Source of the DNA: a virus
IMG/VR virus record: IMGVR_UViG_3300048088_000222
Coordinates: 1 to 39,286 of that record
DNA: 39,286 nucleotides
Direction: 5' to 3' (one strand)
Position numbers and translations under genes: made by a program. This document shows positions 12,788-21,326 of the stretch, piece after piece (positions within the stretch are counted from its first letter, which is position 1; every line of letters starts with the position of its first letter). The notes below the pieces were generated by a model. The model saw nothing but the letters and a program-made list of their open reading frames with translations, had not been told where the DNA came from and made no database searches.

Positions 12788-13450
12788 ATGCCTCGCAAGA
12801 AGCCAGAAAACATCGGGAACGTTGCGCCACTCAGGCCAATGCCGCCCGATTCGCTGTTCGAGGCTAGTAATTGGACGCGCCATTTCATTCCGGCCGATGG
12901 CGCTCACGATTGGGTGATGGACACCTTCCTTCGCCTAGGGTCTCCGCTTCACAACGAGGATCACGAGCATCTGCGCTTCGCCGACCTCGCGTTCCTTTGG
13001 GCAGCCACCGAGAACAAGCGGCAAATGCGCCGCGTCATTGGGCAATGCGAAGAAGTGACGTTCCGGTGTGGCGCCTGGCAGAAGGGACGCCAAGAGCAGC
13101 AGATGGAAGAATGGTTCGGCCGTGTGCCGGACTACCTCATCACACTGGATGCCAATTACTGCCGCGAGTGCTCCGATGCTGAGTTCTGCGCGCTGGTTGA
13201 ACATGAGATGTATCACCTGGCGCACAGGCTGGATGAGTTCGGCGCTCCTGCTTTCACCAAGGACGGCCAGCCGAAGATCGGAATCCAATCGCACGACGTC
13301 GAGGAATTCATCGGCGTGGTTCGCCGCTACGGCGTGGGCTCGCCTGATAGCAGCGTTGCGAAGATGGTGAGAGCCGCGAATCAGGCTCCGGAAATCAGCC
13401 GGGTCAACATCGCTCATGCCTGTGGAACCTGCAATCTCAAGGTCGCATGA
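12788..13450 (+). CDS. Putative phage zinc metallopeptidase (220 aa)
   Basis: The HExxH zinc site is HEMYH at residues 139-143, within ALVEHEMYHLAHRLDEFG, followed by 'SHDVEEFIGVVRRYG', which supplies the third ligand region. This is the layout of the phage 'putative metallopeptidase' family (PF18894 as I recall) found beside terminase genes. It may act on a structural protein, a host factor or a lysis protein; the substrate is unknown. It starts at ATG 12788 behind a weak site, with AGAGAAATGA upstream. Cys pairs (CRECSD, CGTCNLK) near the middle and end hint at a second metal. Confidence 0.7.
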   Translation: MPRKKPENIGNVAPLRPMPPDSLFEASNWTRHFIPADGAHDWVMDTFLRLGSPLHNEDHEHLRFADLAFLWAATENKRQMRRVIGQCEEVTFRCGAWQKGRQEQQMEEWFGRVPDYLITLDANYCRECSDAEFCALVEHEMYHLAHRLDEFGAPAFTKDGQPKIGIQSHDVEEFIGVVRRYGVGSPDSSVAKMVRAANQAPEISRVNIAHACGTCNLKVA

Positions 13451-13478
13451 GTTTTACCACCGACTTACGGAATGAAAT

Positions 13479-13952
13479 ATGGCAACGCTCACGGAGGACG
13501 TGAAAGCGTTCATCGTGCAAGCGTTGGCATGCTTTGACACCCCTACACAGGTTTCTGAGGCGGTTAAGGAGGAATTCGGGTTGGAAGTGACGCGGCAACA
13601 GGTCGCCGCTTACGATCCGACGAAGCGCACAACGCGCAACCTGGCCAAGAAATGGCGCGAAATATTCCACGCTACGCGTAAGTCGTTTCTCGAAGAGACG
13701 GCATCCATTCCGATTGCCAACCAGTCTTTCCGGCTGAAAGCGCTTCAGCGGATGTACGAAAGGACGTCAAGCCGCGGCAACTACGGCATGGCGGCGCAGC
13801 TAATCGAGCAGGCGGCCAAGGAAGCAGGCGGCATGTTCGTCAATCGTCTTAAGGGCGAATCGGACGATCGGGAGCCGCCGACGCCGCAGTCATTCACATA
13901 CACCGTGCAGGACGCGCGACGCCCGACCGGTAATGCCGATGAGAGCGATTAA
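13479..13952 (+). CDS. Terminase small subunit (DUF2280)
   Basis: A 157-residue protein with the DUF2280 pattern: LTEDVKAFIVQALACFDTPT, EFGLEVTRQQVAAYDPTKRT and NLAKKWREIFHATRKSFLEE, with the helix-turn-helix at about residues 20-45. DUF2280 proteins serve as terminase small subunits and recognise the packaging site. It overlaps the large-subunit gene by 20 bp, the usual TerS-TerL arrangement. The C-terminal tail is acidic and probably disordered (RLKGESDDREPPTPQS), and could contact TerL. Confidence 0.8.
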   Translation: MATLTEDVKAFIVQALACFDTPTQVSEAVKEEFGLEVTRQQVAAYDPTKRTTRNLAKKWREIFHATRKSFLEETASIPIANQSFRLKALQRMYERTSSRGNYGMAAQLIEQAAKEAGGMFVNRLKGESDDREPPTPQSFTYTVQDARRPTGNADESD

Positions 13953-15225
13953 CCCGACACTAAATGTCCCGCAGGCTGAATTCCTGCAGATGCCGCACAA
14001 GTTCCGCGCCTATGTGGCCGGATTCGGATCTGGCAAGACATGGGTCGGTTGTACAAGCATCTGTGAGCACTTCTGGCGCTGGCCCGGCATCAACCAGGGC
14101 TATTTCGCGCCGACCTATCCGCAGATTCGCGACATTTTCTATCCGACGATAGAGGAAGTCGCCGCAGTCATGGGTTTGCGGGTCAAGATCAACCAAGGCA
14201 ATCACGAGGCCCACGTCTACGAAGGCAGGAAATACCGCGGCACGGTGATTTGCCGGTCGATGGAGAAGCCCGAGACGATCGTCGGCTTCAAGATCGGCCA
14301 CGCGCTGATCGATGAGTTGGACGTGATGGCGCTGAAGAAGGCTCAAACGGCGTGGCGCAAGATCATCGCGCGGATGCGCTACAAGGTGCCGGGTCTGCTC
14401 AACGGCATCGATGTCACGACGACGCCAGAAGGATTCAAGTTCGTATACCAGCAGTTTGTTAAGGCTGTCCGCGAAAAGCCCAGTCTGGCATCGCTGTATG
14501 GCCTGATCCAGGCGAGCACATACGACAATGAACTGAACCTGCCTGACGACTACATTTCGTCGCTGTTTGAGTCATACCCGCCACAACTAATTTCTGCGTA
14601 CCTACGCGGCCAGTTCGTGAACCTCGCGAGCGGCAGCATCTATGCAGACTTCGACCGCATCAAGAATCACACGAACGAAATCATCGCCCCGAAAGAGACG
14701 CTACACGTCGGTATGGACTTCAACGTCCTGAACATGACGGCGACGATCAACGTCATTCGCGACGGCCTGCCTCGCACTCTGCAAGAGCGCGCAAAGGTTC
14801 GCGACACGCCGGCAATGGCGAAGATCCTGAAAGAGGACTTCGTCAACGCTGGACACGCTGTCGTCATTTATCCGGACGCATCCGGCGGCAACACGAGCAC
14901 CAAGAACGCCAGCGAATCGGACCTATCGATTCTCAAGCAGGCTGGCTTCAAGGTCGAGGTGAATTCGGCAAACCCTGCTGTCAAGGATCGTGTCAACGCA
15001 TACAACGCGCTGATCCTGAACGGGACTGGCGAGCGACGATTCCTGATCAACACGGACGCATGCCCGGTCACGACTGAAGCGCTCGAGCAACAAGTCTGGG
15101 GCGAGGATGGGCAGCCGGACAAGAAGACGGGCCACGACCATCCGAACGATGCGAACGGCTATTTCCTCGTCAAGCGCTGGCCGATCGTCAAGCGCACCAC
15201 CACCGTAACCAGCTTCAACGCCTGA
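13933..15225 (+). CDS. Terminase large subunit
   Basis: A 430-residue TerL. Walker A is GFGSGKT (30-36), Walker B LIDELD (125-130), with a coupling motif around TTTPEG. The RNase H-fold nuclease shows HVGMDFNVLNMT, VVIYPDASGG and DHPNDANGYFLV, each with a metal-binding Asp. It powers DNA packaging into the prohead and cuts the concatemer. Start ATG 13933 or 13939 (both in frame); the overlap with TerS is kept in either case. It is adjacent to the portal gene. Confidence 0.9.
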   Translation: MPMRAINPTLNVPQAEFLQMPHKFRAYVAGFGSGKTWVGCTSICEHFWRWPGINQGYFAPTYPQIRDIFYPTIEEVAAVMGLRVKINQGNHEAHVYEGRKYRGTVICRSMEKPETIVGFKIGHALIDELDVMALKKAQTAWRKIIARMRYKVPGLLNGIDVTTTPEGFKFVYQQFVKAVREKPSLASLYGLIQASTYDNELNLPDDYISSLFESYPPQLISAYLRGQFVNLASGSIYADFDRIKNHTNEIIAPKETLHVGMDFNVLNMTATINVIRDGLPRTLQERAKVRDTPAMAKILKEDFVNAGHAVVIYPDASGGNTSTKNASESDLSILKQAGFKVEVNSANPAVKDRVNAYNALILNGTGERRFLINTDACPVTTEALEQQVWGEDGQPDKKTGHDHPNDANGYFLVKRWPIVKRTTTVTSFNA

Positions 15226-15236
15226 GCCAATTCCGC

Positions 15237-16634
15237 ATGACATCGACCGTCCGAGACCAAACACCAGCAGTGGAAGCGATGTCGGAGGACTATCCGATCA
15301 TCACTGCGCTGCTCGGCGGCACGACGGCCATGCGCAAGGCTGGCAAGACGCATTTGCCGCAGTGGCCGAACGAAACCAGTGATTCATACGACAATCGCCT
15401 GAAGACTGCGACGCTGTTTCCTGCTTTCGGCCGCACATGCGAAGTCCTGACTGGCAAGCCATTCTCCAAGCCGATCACGTTTGACGACGATGTGCCTCTG
15501 CGCATCAAGGAATGGTGCGAGAACGTCGACCTGCAGGGGCACAACCTGCATGCGTTCGCAGCGGCCGTTTGTTTCCATTCGATTTCCTACGGCCTATGCG
15601 GCATCCTGGTCGATTTTCCGACCGCGGATGGCCTGCGAACCAAGGCAGAAGAAAATGCGGCCGGCGTGCGGCCGTACTTCGTTCACATCCACGCACAGTC
15701 GATTCTTGGCTGGCGCGCAGAGCGCATCAACGGCGTGCTAACACTGACGCAACTGCGCTTTCTTGAAGTCGTCTCGGTGCCTGACGGCGATTTCGGCGAG
15801 ACCGAGATCGAGCAGGTTCGCGTGCTTTATATCGGCGGCTGGCAGGTTTGGCGCGAGTCAGAAAAGGCGGATGCATCAGGCAAGAAGGACTGGGTGCTTC
15901 ATTCCGAGGGCAGAACGAGTCTTCAGAAAATCCCGTTCATACCCGTCTACGGTCGTCGCATCGGATTCATGCAGGGCGTGCCGCCGCTCGTCGAACTGGC
16001 ACACATGAACGTCGAGCACTGGCAGAGCAAGTCTGACCAGCAGACGATCCTGCACATCGCGCGCATCCCGATCCTGTTCGCGAAGATGCTTGGGGAAACG
16101 CCGATAACGGTAGGTGCAGCTTCTGCTGTCAACGCCTCCGAAGAGCACGCCGACCTCAAGTATGTCGAGCACAGTGGCAAAGCGATCGACGCTGGCGCCA
16201 AAGAACTCACGGCACTCGAAGACCGGATGCGGCAGGTTGGCGCTGAGTTGCTGGTGATCAAGCCCGGCAACATGACGGTTGCGCACACGGTGGCCGACAA
16301 CGAAGCCGGTATGTGCACATTGCAGCGGATCATTCAGGATGAAGAGGACGCAATCGACGCCGCCCTGCAACTGATGGCGGAGTGGGTCGGCGAGGCCGAA
16401 GGCGGCCACATCCAGATATTCAACGATTTCGGCGTTGCATCGCTCGCCGAAGCATCCCTTGAACTGCTGCGCGACATGAACGTCGACGGCACCTTCTCCG
16501 ACGAGTCGCTTTTCGCTGAGGCGCAACGCCGCGGCGTGATCTCTCCGGATCGAAAGTGGGAAGACGAGAAGGTTCGTATCAAGCAGAACGCCGTCAAGGT
16601 CACGGCGGCGCAGGTGCAGATCAAAGACACCTGA
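15237..16634 (+). CDS. Portal protein (DUF4055)
   Basis: A 465-residue protein of the DUF4055 family, used as the portal in many phages with DUF2280 terminases. Landmarks are DSYDNRLKTATLFPAFGRTC, VLTGKPFSKPI, the middle ISYGLCGILVDFP and VHIHAQSILGWRAERING, and the end AQLMAEW-type helix. It forms the dodecameric ring at the capsid vertex through which DNA enters. It starts 12 bp after TerL with a weak ribosome binding site, so coupling is likely. A terminator follows at once, which is unusual within a late operon. Confidence 0.85.
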   Translation: MTSTVRDQTPAVEAMSEDYPIITALLGGTTAMRKAGKTHLPQWPNETSDSYDNRLKTATLFPAFGRTCEVLTGKPFSKPITFDDDVPLRIKEWCENVDLQGHNLHAFAAAVCFHSISYGLCGILVDFPTADGLRTKAEENAAGVRPYFVHIHAQSILGWRAERINGVLTLTQLRFLEVVSVPDGDFGETEIEQVRVLYIGGWQVWRESEKADASGKKDWVLHSEGRTSLQKIPFIPVYGRRIGFMQGVPPLVELAHMNVEHWQSKSDQQTILHIARIPILFAKMLGETPITVGAASAVNASEEHADLKYVEHSGKAIDAGAKELTALEDRMRQVGAELLVIKPGNMTVAHTVADNEAGMCTLQRIIQDEEDAIDAALQLMAEWVGEAEGGHIQIFNDFGVASLAEASLELLRDMNVDGTFSDESLFAEAQRRGVISPDRKWEDEKVRIKQNAVKVTAAQVQIKDT

Positions 16635-16654
16635 TCACGCTTCACGCAGTAGCA

Positions 16655-16690
16655 AGCCGCATGGCCTAACGGTCCTGCGGCTTTTTTTTT
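16655..16690 (+). terminator. Rho-independent terminator after the portal gene
   Basis: Stem AGCCGCA (16655-16661) and TGCGGCT (16676-16682), 14-base loop, followed by at least eight Ts. It lies in the 130-bp gap between portal and scaffold genes. The late transcript must pass it, so it would be a natural place for antitermination or for tuning portal and terminase against head genes. The rest of the gap is GC-rich without a clear promoter. Confidence 0.7.
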
Positions 16691-16764
16691 GCCGCTCGCC
16701 CGGATGGGCTGTGGCGCATTGAGCCGGATGGCTCGCAAAACGGTCGGATGACCAGGAAAACACC

Positions 16765-17574
16765 ATGCCATTCAAGTACGACGCAGAAGGTCGCATTGTT
16801 GTTCAGGAAGTCAACGGTCAGAAACTCCCCGTGTTTGTTCATGCGGATGGCAAAGAATCGCCCTTTGATGGTGACGGCACGATCGGCACGATCACGCGGC
16901 TCAACGGGGAAGCAAAGACCCATCGCGAAGCGAAAGAAGCCGCAGAAGCACGCGCCAAGCTGTTCGAAGGCATCGAAGACGCAGACGCAGCGCGCAAAGC
17001 GCTCGAGACCGTCAAGAACATCAAGGATGGTGACCTGATCGCGGCTGGCAAGGTCGAGGAAATCAAGGCGGCAGCCAGGCGCACCGCCGAAGAACAGGTC
17101 GAAGCGGCAAACAAGCAGTTCGTCGCCGAGCTCGCCAAGACCAAGACCGAACGCGACGCCCTGCAAAACCAGCTTTACGACGAAAAGATCGGCGGCAGCT
17201 TTGACCGCTCGAAGTTTATCGCCGAGAAGTTGGCAATCCCTGGCGACATCGCCAAAGCCGCGTTCGGTCGTGCCTTCAAGATCGAAGAGGGCAACACCGT
17301 TGCCTATGACGCGAGTGGCAACAAGATTTTCTCCCGCACACGCATCGGCGAACTCGCCAACTTCGATGAAGCGCTCGAAACGCTCGTCGAGAACTACCCG
17401 TACCGCGACCAGATCATGAAGGGCTCGGGCGCGAGCGGTAGCGGCGCACAAGGCGGCGGGGGATCGGGCGGCAAGAAGACCTATACGCGCGCCGATTTCA
17501 ACAGTCTTGATCCCATCAAACAGGCTTCCGTGTCGGCAGATGTCCGCGCCGGCAAGGCAACGCTCACCGACTGA
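16765..17574 (+). CDS. Scaffold-like protein (269 aa)
   Basis: Between the portal and coat genes, where scaffolds lie. The centre (about residues 50-140) is highly charged and helical with long Glu/Lys/Ala runs (HREAKEAAEARAKLFEGI, RRTAEEQVEAANKQFVAEL), the typical coiled-coil scaffold composition. The N-terminus (FKYDAEGRIVVQEVNGQKLP) is beta-like, and a Gly-rich stretch (SGASGSGAQGGGGSGGKK, 223-240) precedes a short helical end that may bind coat. Scaffolds direct prohead assembly and leave before packaging. The ribosome binding site is AGGAAAA. Confidence 0.65.
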   Translation: MPFKYDAEGRIVVQEVNGQKLPVFVHADGKESPFDGDGTIGTITRLNGEAKTHREAKEAAEARAKLFEGIEDADAARKALETVKNIKDGDLIAAGKVEEIKAAARRTAEEQVEAANKQFVAELAKTKTERDALQNQLYDEKIGGSFDRSKFIAEKLAIPGDIAKAAFGRAFKIEEGNTVAYDASGNKIFSRTRIGELANFDEALETLVENYPYRDQIMKGSGASGSGAQGGGGSGGKKTYTRADFNSLDPIKQASVSADVRAGKATLTD

Positions 17575-17689
17575 CCGGTTTCATTTTCTGCATGACCAAT
17601 AGCCAGACCTTGGATGAGGAAAGGCGCTTCGGGCTGGATGGCCTACCTGTTTCGCTAGTTCAATTCACTCACCTATAGGGTTACCTCCT

Positions 17690-18961
17690 GTGAAAACGTC
17701 GTTCCTTTCCAAAGTCAAGCTTCATCTCCGCGCATACGCACTGATTGCGCATGCATACCTGTTCAACTTCATGGCTCGCCAGGGTCTCGTGATGGGCGCG
17801 AACACGCTCACCGGCCTGATCCCGACGATCTACGAAGCACTCGACGTCGTGTCGCGTGAATTGCTGGGCTACATTCCGGCCGTCTCGCGAAACAGCTCAG
17901 GCGAACGTGCAGCGCTCAACCAGGCCATCATGATCCCGATCGCGCCGGCTGGCACGCTCGCGGACAACACGCCTGCCGTGACCGCGCCGAATACCGGCGA
18001 CAGCAACATCGGCAACGTGACGATGACGATCAGCAAGTCGAAGCACTACCCGATCCGTTGGAACGGCGAAGAACAGCGCGGCATGATCAACGCTGGCAGC
18101 TACGGCGGCGTCCTGACGAACCAGTTCGCACAGGCATTCCGCGCGCTGACCAACCAGATCGAGGCCGACCTGCACGCAACCGCGTACCAGAACGCATCGC
18201 GTGCGTACGGCACGGCCGGCACGGCACCGTTTGGTACGGCTGGCGACCTGTCGGACATCGCCCAAGTCCGCAAGATCCTGGACGACAACGGCGCACCGCA
18301 AACCGATCTGCAACTGGTGATGGGCTCGGCCGCAATGGCGAACCTGCGCGGCAAGCAGAACGTGCTGTTCAAGGTGAACGAGGCCGGTACTGACGAACTC
18401 CTGCGCCGCGGCATCATCGGCGAACTCGAAGGTTCGATGCTCCACAACTCGAACGCCGTTAAGGCCGTGACGAAGGGCACGGGCGCAAGCTACACGACCG
18501 ACACGGCTGGCTACGCTGTCGGTGCGACCGTCATCACCCTGATCACCGGTACGGGCACGACGCTGGCTGGCGATTCGGTCACTTTCGCCGGTGACACGAA
18601 CAAGTACGTCGTTCAGATCGGCAATACCGCGCCGGGCACGATCACCCTCGCTGCACCTGGCTTGCTGCAGGCGATCCCGGCATCGGCCACCGCGATGACG
18701 ATCGGCAATACCGCGACTTCGAACGTCGCGTTCAGCAAATCGGCCATCCAGCTGATCACGCGCGCTCCGGCAATGCCGGTCGGCCCGAACGGCGAAGCAA
18801 TGGATATGGCCGATGACGTCGTTCAGGTCACGGACCCGGTGACGGGCCTCGTGTTCGACGTCGCCGTGTATCGCCAGTTCATGCAGATGGTCTATCACTG
18901 CCGCCTTGCGTGGGGCGTTCAGGCAATCAAGAGCAACCACATCGCGACGCTGCTCGGCTAA
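17690..18961 (+). CDS. Major capsid protein, P22 coat-like (423 aa)
   Basis: The part starting MGANTLTGLIPTIYEALDVV matches the N-terminus of the P22 gp5-type coat family, with the later motifs VSRELLGYIPAVSR and 'FDVAVYRQFMQMVYHCRLAW'. Residues 265-345 (Gly/Thr-rich, GYAVGATVITLITGTGTT) look like the inserted beta domain of these coats. The start is unsure: GTG 17690 (used here) adds a hydrophobic 34-residue leader (LKVKL.. AYALIAHAYLFNFM) before ATG 17792, where homologs usually start; ATG 17771 lies between. Neither has a strong ribosome binding site. It assembles into the icosahedral shell. Confidence 0.8.
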   Translation: MKTSFLSKVKLHLRAYALIAHAYLFNFMARQGLVMGANTLTGLIPTIYEALDVVSRELLGYIPAVSRNSSGERAALNQAIMIPIAPAGTLADNTPAVTAPNTGDSNIGNVTMTISKSKHYPIRWNGEEQRGMINAGSYGGVLTNQFAQAFRALTNQIEADLHATAYQNASRAYGTAGTAPFGTAGDLSDIAQVRKILDDNGAPQTDLQLVMGSAAMANLRGKQNVLFKVNEAGTDELLRRGIIGELEGSMLHNSNAVKAVTKGTGASYTTDTAGYAVGATVITLITGTGTTLAGDSVTFAGDTNKYVVQIGNTAPGTITLAAPGLLQAIPASATAMTIGNTATSNVAFSKSAIQLITRAPAMPVGPNGEAMDMADDVVQVTDPVTGLVFDVAVYRQFMQMVYHCRLAWGVQAIKSNHIATLLG

Positions 18962-19009
18962 GCGGTCGGGGCGGCGCAGTGCCGGCCGCCCTACTTCATT
19001 GGAGTCAAG

Positions 19010-19183
19010 ATGGATTGCCCAACAGTAAAAGTGGTCTCACCAGTCTCGGATGACAACCCGCTCGGTTATATCGTCATCAACGCATCGGATCTGACGGAAG
19101 ACCATGAGGTTTTCCTCGATGGCGACGCACCCGCAGTAGAGCCCGCAGCAAAGCGCAAGTACACGAAGAAAACGGAAGCCTGA
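19010..19183 (+). CDS. Small protein after the coat gene (57 aa)
   Basis: An ATG at 19010, preceded by GGAGTC, opens a 57-residue frame: a first beta-like half (VKVVSPVSDDNPLGYIVINA) and a basic C-terminus (AAKRKYTKKTEA). Phages with this coat often carry a short 'xxVxxPxxxxGxxxINxxDxxxxD' protein here that is thought to help head completion. It ends 1 bp before the next start. A GC-rich hairpin lies between the coat stop and this gene. Confidence 0.55.
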   Translation: MDCPTVKVVSPVSDDNPLGYIVINASDLTEDHEVFLDGDAPAVEPAAKRKYTKKTEA

Positions 19184-19184
19184 C

Positions 19185-19580
19185 ATGTTGACTGATGCCC
19201 AACTCACCGACGTGCGCCGGTACATGGGCTATCAGCTCGCCGGCACGACGATGCAGATCACGAACGATCAGGACCTCGTCTACGGCCAGTTCGGCATGGT
19301 CATCATGTCTTTGCACCAGCGCCTGACATCGCTTTCTGCCAGTGAGGAAGCAGTCCTCATCAACACGTATCTGACGAATTTAAGTGCGCTGGAGTCGGCG
19401 ATCCCGGCTACCGCGGACAATCTGGACACAGATCAGGCGGCAGTGTGGAAGCATAACGCGCGCGAACAGGCCGACAGGGATCGACTGTTCGATTCGTGGC
19501 GCCGTCGTATGTGTGGCTTTATCGGATTCGCACCGGGCCCCGGGCTTGGTACTGGCTCGATCTCGGTCATGCGAGGTTGA
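19185..19580 (+). CDS. Neck / head-tail connector protein (131 aa)
   Basis: Position and pattern suggest a head-completion protein: LTDAQLTDVRRYMGYQLAGT at the N-terminus, then helices with 'SLSASEEAVLINTYLTNLSAL', and a C-terminal 'DRLFDSWRRRMCGFIGFAPGPG'. These phages place a helical connector of this kind right after the coat gene; it attaches to the portal after packaging. It starts 2 bp after the previous stop. Its stop is overlapped by the TTG start of the next gene (TTGA). Confidence 0.55.
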   Translation: MLTDAQLTDVRRYMGYQLAGTTMQITNDQDLVYGQFGMVIMSLHQRLTSLSASEEAVLINTYLTNLSALESAIPATADNLDTDQAAVWKHNAREQADRDRLFDSWRRRMCGFIGFAPGPGLGTGSISVMRG

Positions 19581-20224
19581 AATTGGATGCAACCAAGCTC
19601 CAGAAAAAAGTCTACGCCGGCTACGCCAAAGCTGCTCTTCGCATCGGCCCCCTTTTCAACGTTTTCCGTCCCTCGGACCCGCTCAACCCGCTCGGATTCG
19701 GCCCAATCGTCACGCTGAATGCCAGTTTCAACGCGGAAGACATGACCTATGGCCGGCCGAACAAATACGGCAAGCCCACATGGTATTGCCTGGTCGATGG
19801 CACGCAGACGATGGTCGGCGATTACCTGATCAACGACATACAGACGTTCTTCATCGCGGCAATGCAGCCGATCCTGCCGATTCTGGCAGTCGACTGTAAC
19901 CGGACGATCAATGTTCTGCGTCCGCAGCAACAGACGGGCGTGGGCGCTGTCGGATACGGCGGCGATACGGACGGCAACGAAACGCTCCTGATGTCCGGCT
20001 GGCCCGCGTCAGTGCTGCAAGGCACGAAGGGCGAAAAGAACGAAACGAACCTGCCCGGCGACGTACGCAATCCGTGGTGGCAGATCCTTTTCCCGGCGTT
20101 CCCGGGCGTCGTTATTCGGACCGCCGACATCATTACCGACGATATCGACCGTCGCTACATCGTCTCGAGCGCGGAATTGACCGACTTGGGCTGGCGACTT
20201 ACGGCGCAGAGCGCACAGACATAA
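19577..20224 (+). CDS. Virion structural protein, neck region (215 aa), TTG start
   Basis: The TTG at 19577 overlaps the preceding stop. It gives MKLDATKLQKKVYAGYAKAA, a natural helical start; the long upstream extension in this frame shadows the neighbour and is rejected. The middle (PTWYCLVDGTQTMVGDYLIN, then TFFIAAMQPILPILAVDCNR) and the end (TADIITDDIDRRYIVSSAEL) are typical of a beta-rich neck or tail-completion protein that I recall from Burkholderia and other prophages without assigned function. The stop overlaps the next start (TAATG). Confidence 0.5.
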   Translation: MKLDATKLQKKVYAGYAKAALRIGPLFNVFRPSDPLNPLGFGPIVTLNASFNAEDMTYGRPNKYGKPTWYCLVDGTQTMVGDYLINDIQTFFIAAMQPILPILAVDCNRTINVLRPQQQTGVGAVGYGGDTDGNETLLMSGWPASVLQGTKGEKNETNLPGDVRNPWWQILFPAFPGVVIRTADIITDDIDRRYIVSSAELTDLGWRLTAQSAQT

Positions 20225-21075
20225 TGGCCGACGAATATGACGTGATGGACGTGCTGGCCGGCATGAGCGCGCAAGCGGTGTATCCAAATGGCACCAGTCA
20301 GCCATCGTCCGCAGGCGCTCCCGTGATCTTCTACGCCGGTTGGCCGACCGCATCGAGGCTGGACGCCGATCTGAAGGCCGGAAAGATTCATGTGACTGTC
20401 TTTGCGCGGCCGGAAGAGAAGAACACGACGCGCTACATGACGCAGACCGAGTCGGTGCCGGCAACCACGCCGACGCTTACGCTTTCTGTTTCAGGTCAGG
20501 CAGTGACGGTCGGTGGTGCGATTCCGTCACCCTTCACGGCGCACAATCTGGCAGTGTTCGTGAATGCCAGGCCGTATCTGTATGCAGTCCAGCAGTCTGA
20601 CACGCTGACCAGCATCGCCACGGCACTCGCCGCACTCATCGCGGTGGATGTCGCAGGCACGACCAGCAGCGGCCCTGTAATCACGGTCGCCGCAGGTGCG
20701 CAGATTGGCGCATTGCGTGTCGCTACAACGGGCAACGGCATCCGCGAAGTCAGCCGGCAAGAGCGACGCTTCCAGATCACCATTTGGGCTGATACGCCAG
20801 ATCATCGAAAGGCTGTTGTGAGACCGATCAAGGCGCTACTCGCCGACAGCTTCTTCATCACGCTGCCCGATGGCACCGCAGGGCGCTTGATCTACGTCGG
20901 CAGTCCCGGCCCGAACGACAACCCGCAGGACGCAAAGCTCTACCGGCACGACCTGTTCTATTCGTGCGAATACGGCACGACGGTCGCCGATCCGCAATAC
21001 CAGATCATCGCAATCGAAACAAACCTGTCTGCCGATGGCTCAACGCAGCCTCCGGTCGTTACGACATACCAGTGA
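20224..21075 (+). CDS. Virion structural protein, tail-completion-like (283 aa)
   Basis: Starts with ATG 20224, overlapping the previous stop (TAATG). It contains two beta-rich parts: residues 1-75 (VFARPEEKNTTRYMTQTESV) and 140-260 (VSRQERRFQITIWADTPDHR, then LYRHDLFYSCEYGTTVADP). An inserted segment (90-145) repeats a LysM-like/Ig-like 'SGQAVTVGG...TSIATALAALI' pattern. Such proteins lie between connectors and sheath and complete the tail end. No enzymatic motif. An alternative is a minor head-tail joining protein. Confidence 0.5.
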   Translation: MADEYDVMDVLAGMSAQAVYPNGTSQPSSAGAPVIFYAGWPTASRLDADLKAGKIHVTVFARPEEKNTTRYMTQTESVPATTPTLTLSVSGQAVTVGGAIPSPFTAHNLAVFVNARPYLYAVQQSDTLTSIATALAALIAVDVAGTTSSGPVITVAAGAQIGALRVATTGNGIREVSRQERRFQITIWADTPDHRKAVVRPIKALLADSFFITLPDGTAGRLIYVGSPGPNDNPQDAKLYRHDLFYSCEYGTTVADPQYQIIAIETNLSADGSTQPPVVTTYQ

Positions 21076-21082
21076 GGCAGCA

Positions 21083-21256
21083 ATGCAACTACGAGTTATC
21101 GAGCCGTTTGGCGGCTATAAGCAAGGCGAGTTGATCATCGACGCAAAAGCGGTTGCCGCGGTGCTCGCGTCGACGCAGGCGCAGTACGTGGTGCAGGTGG
21201 CTGATACGGAAGCCGCAAGTACTGCTGACGAAAAAGAAAGTTTGGGCGTAAAATGA
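21083..21256 (+). CDS. Small hypothetical structural-region protein (57 aa)
   Basis: ATG 21083 follows GAGGCAGCA, a good ribosome binding site. The first half is beta-like (MQLRVIEPFGGYKQGELIID) and the second acidic and Ala-rich. I recall short proteins starting 'M.V.V...FG.Y..G..I.D...V..........V' just before sheath genes in myoviruses; they have no assigned function. Here its stop is directly followed by the leader of the inserted HNH gene. Confidence 0.5.
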   Translation: MQLRVIEPFGGYKQGELIIDAKAVAAVLASTQAQYVVQVADTEAASTADEKESLGVK

Positions 21257-21258
21257 GC

Positions 21259-21293
21259 GAGCCCCCAACGTGCTACCAACACGATGAGGGCTC
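21259..21293 (+). promoter_or_regulatory. Hairpin leader of the HNH gene
   Basis: GAGCCC (21259-21264) pairs with GGGCTC (21288-21293), and inside it CGTG (21269-21272) pairs with CACG (21280-21283) around CTACCAA. The hairpin lies 33 bp ahead of the ATG of the HNH gene, with CAGGAGATGAACA as ribosome binding site between. It probably controls its expression or belongs to the mobile unit. Confidence 0.5.
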
Positions 21294-21326
21294 TAACCAC
21301 TCATTCATCTATCAGGAGATGAACAG

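Noticed and set aside
16666-17451. Long minus-strand frame over the scaffold-like gene (and similar long antisense frames over the coat, sheath and fibre genes)
   Set aside because: GC-rich DNA with strong codon bias opens long antisense frames. These have no ribosome binding sites, no motifs and Arg/Cys/Val-rich compositions.
18961-19009. GC-rich hairpin GGGCGGC...GCCGCCC after the coat gene
   Set aside because: No T-tract follows, so I do not call it a terminator. It may only protect the coat mRNA or be chance.
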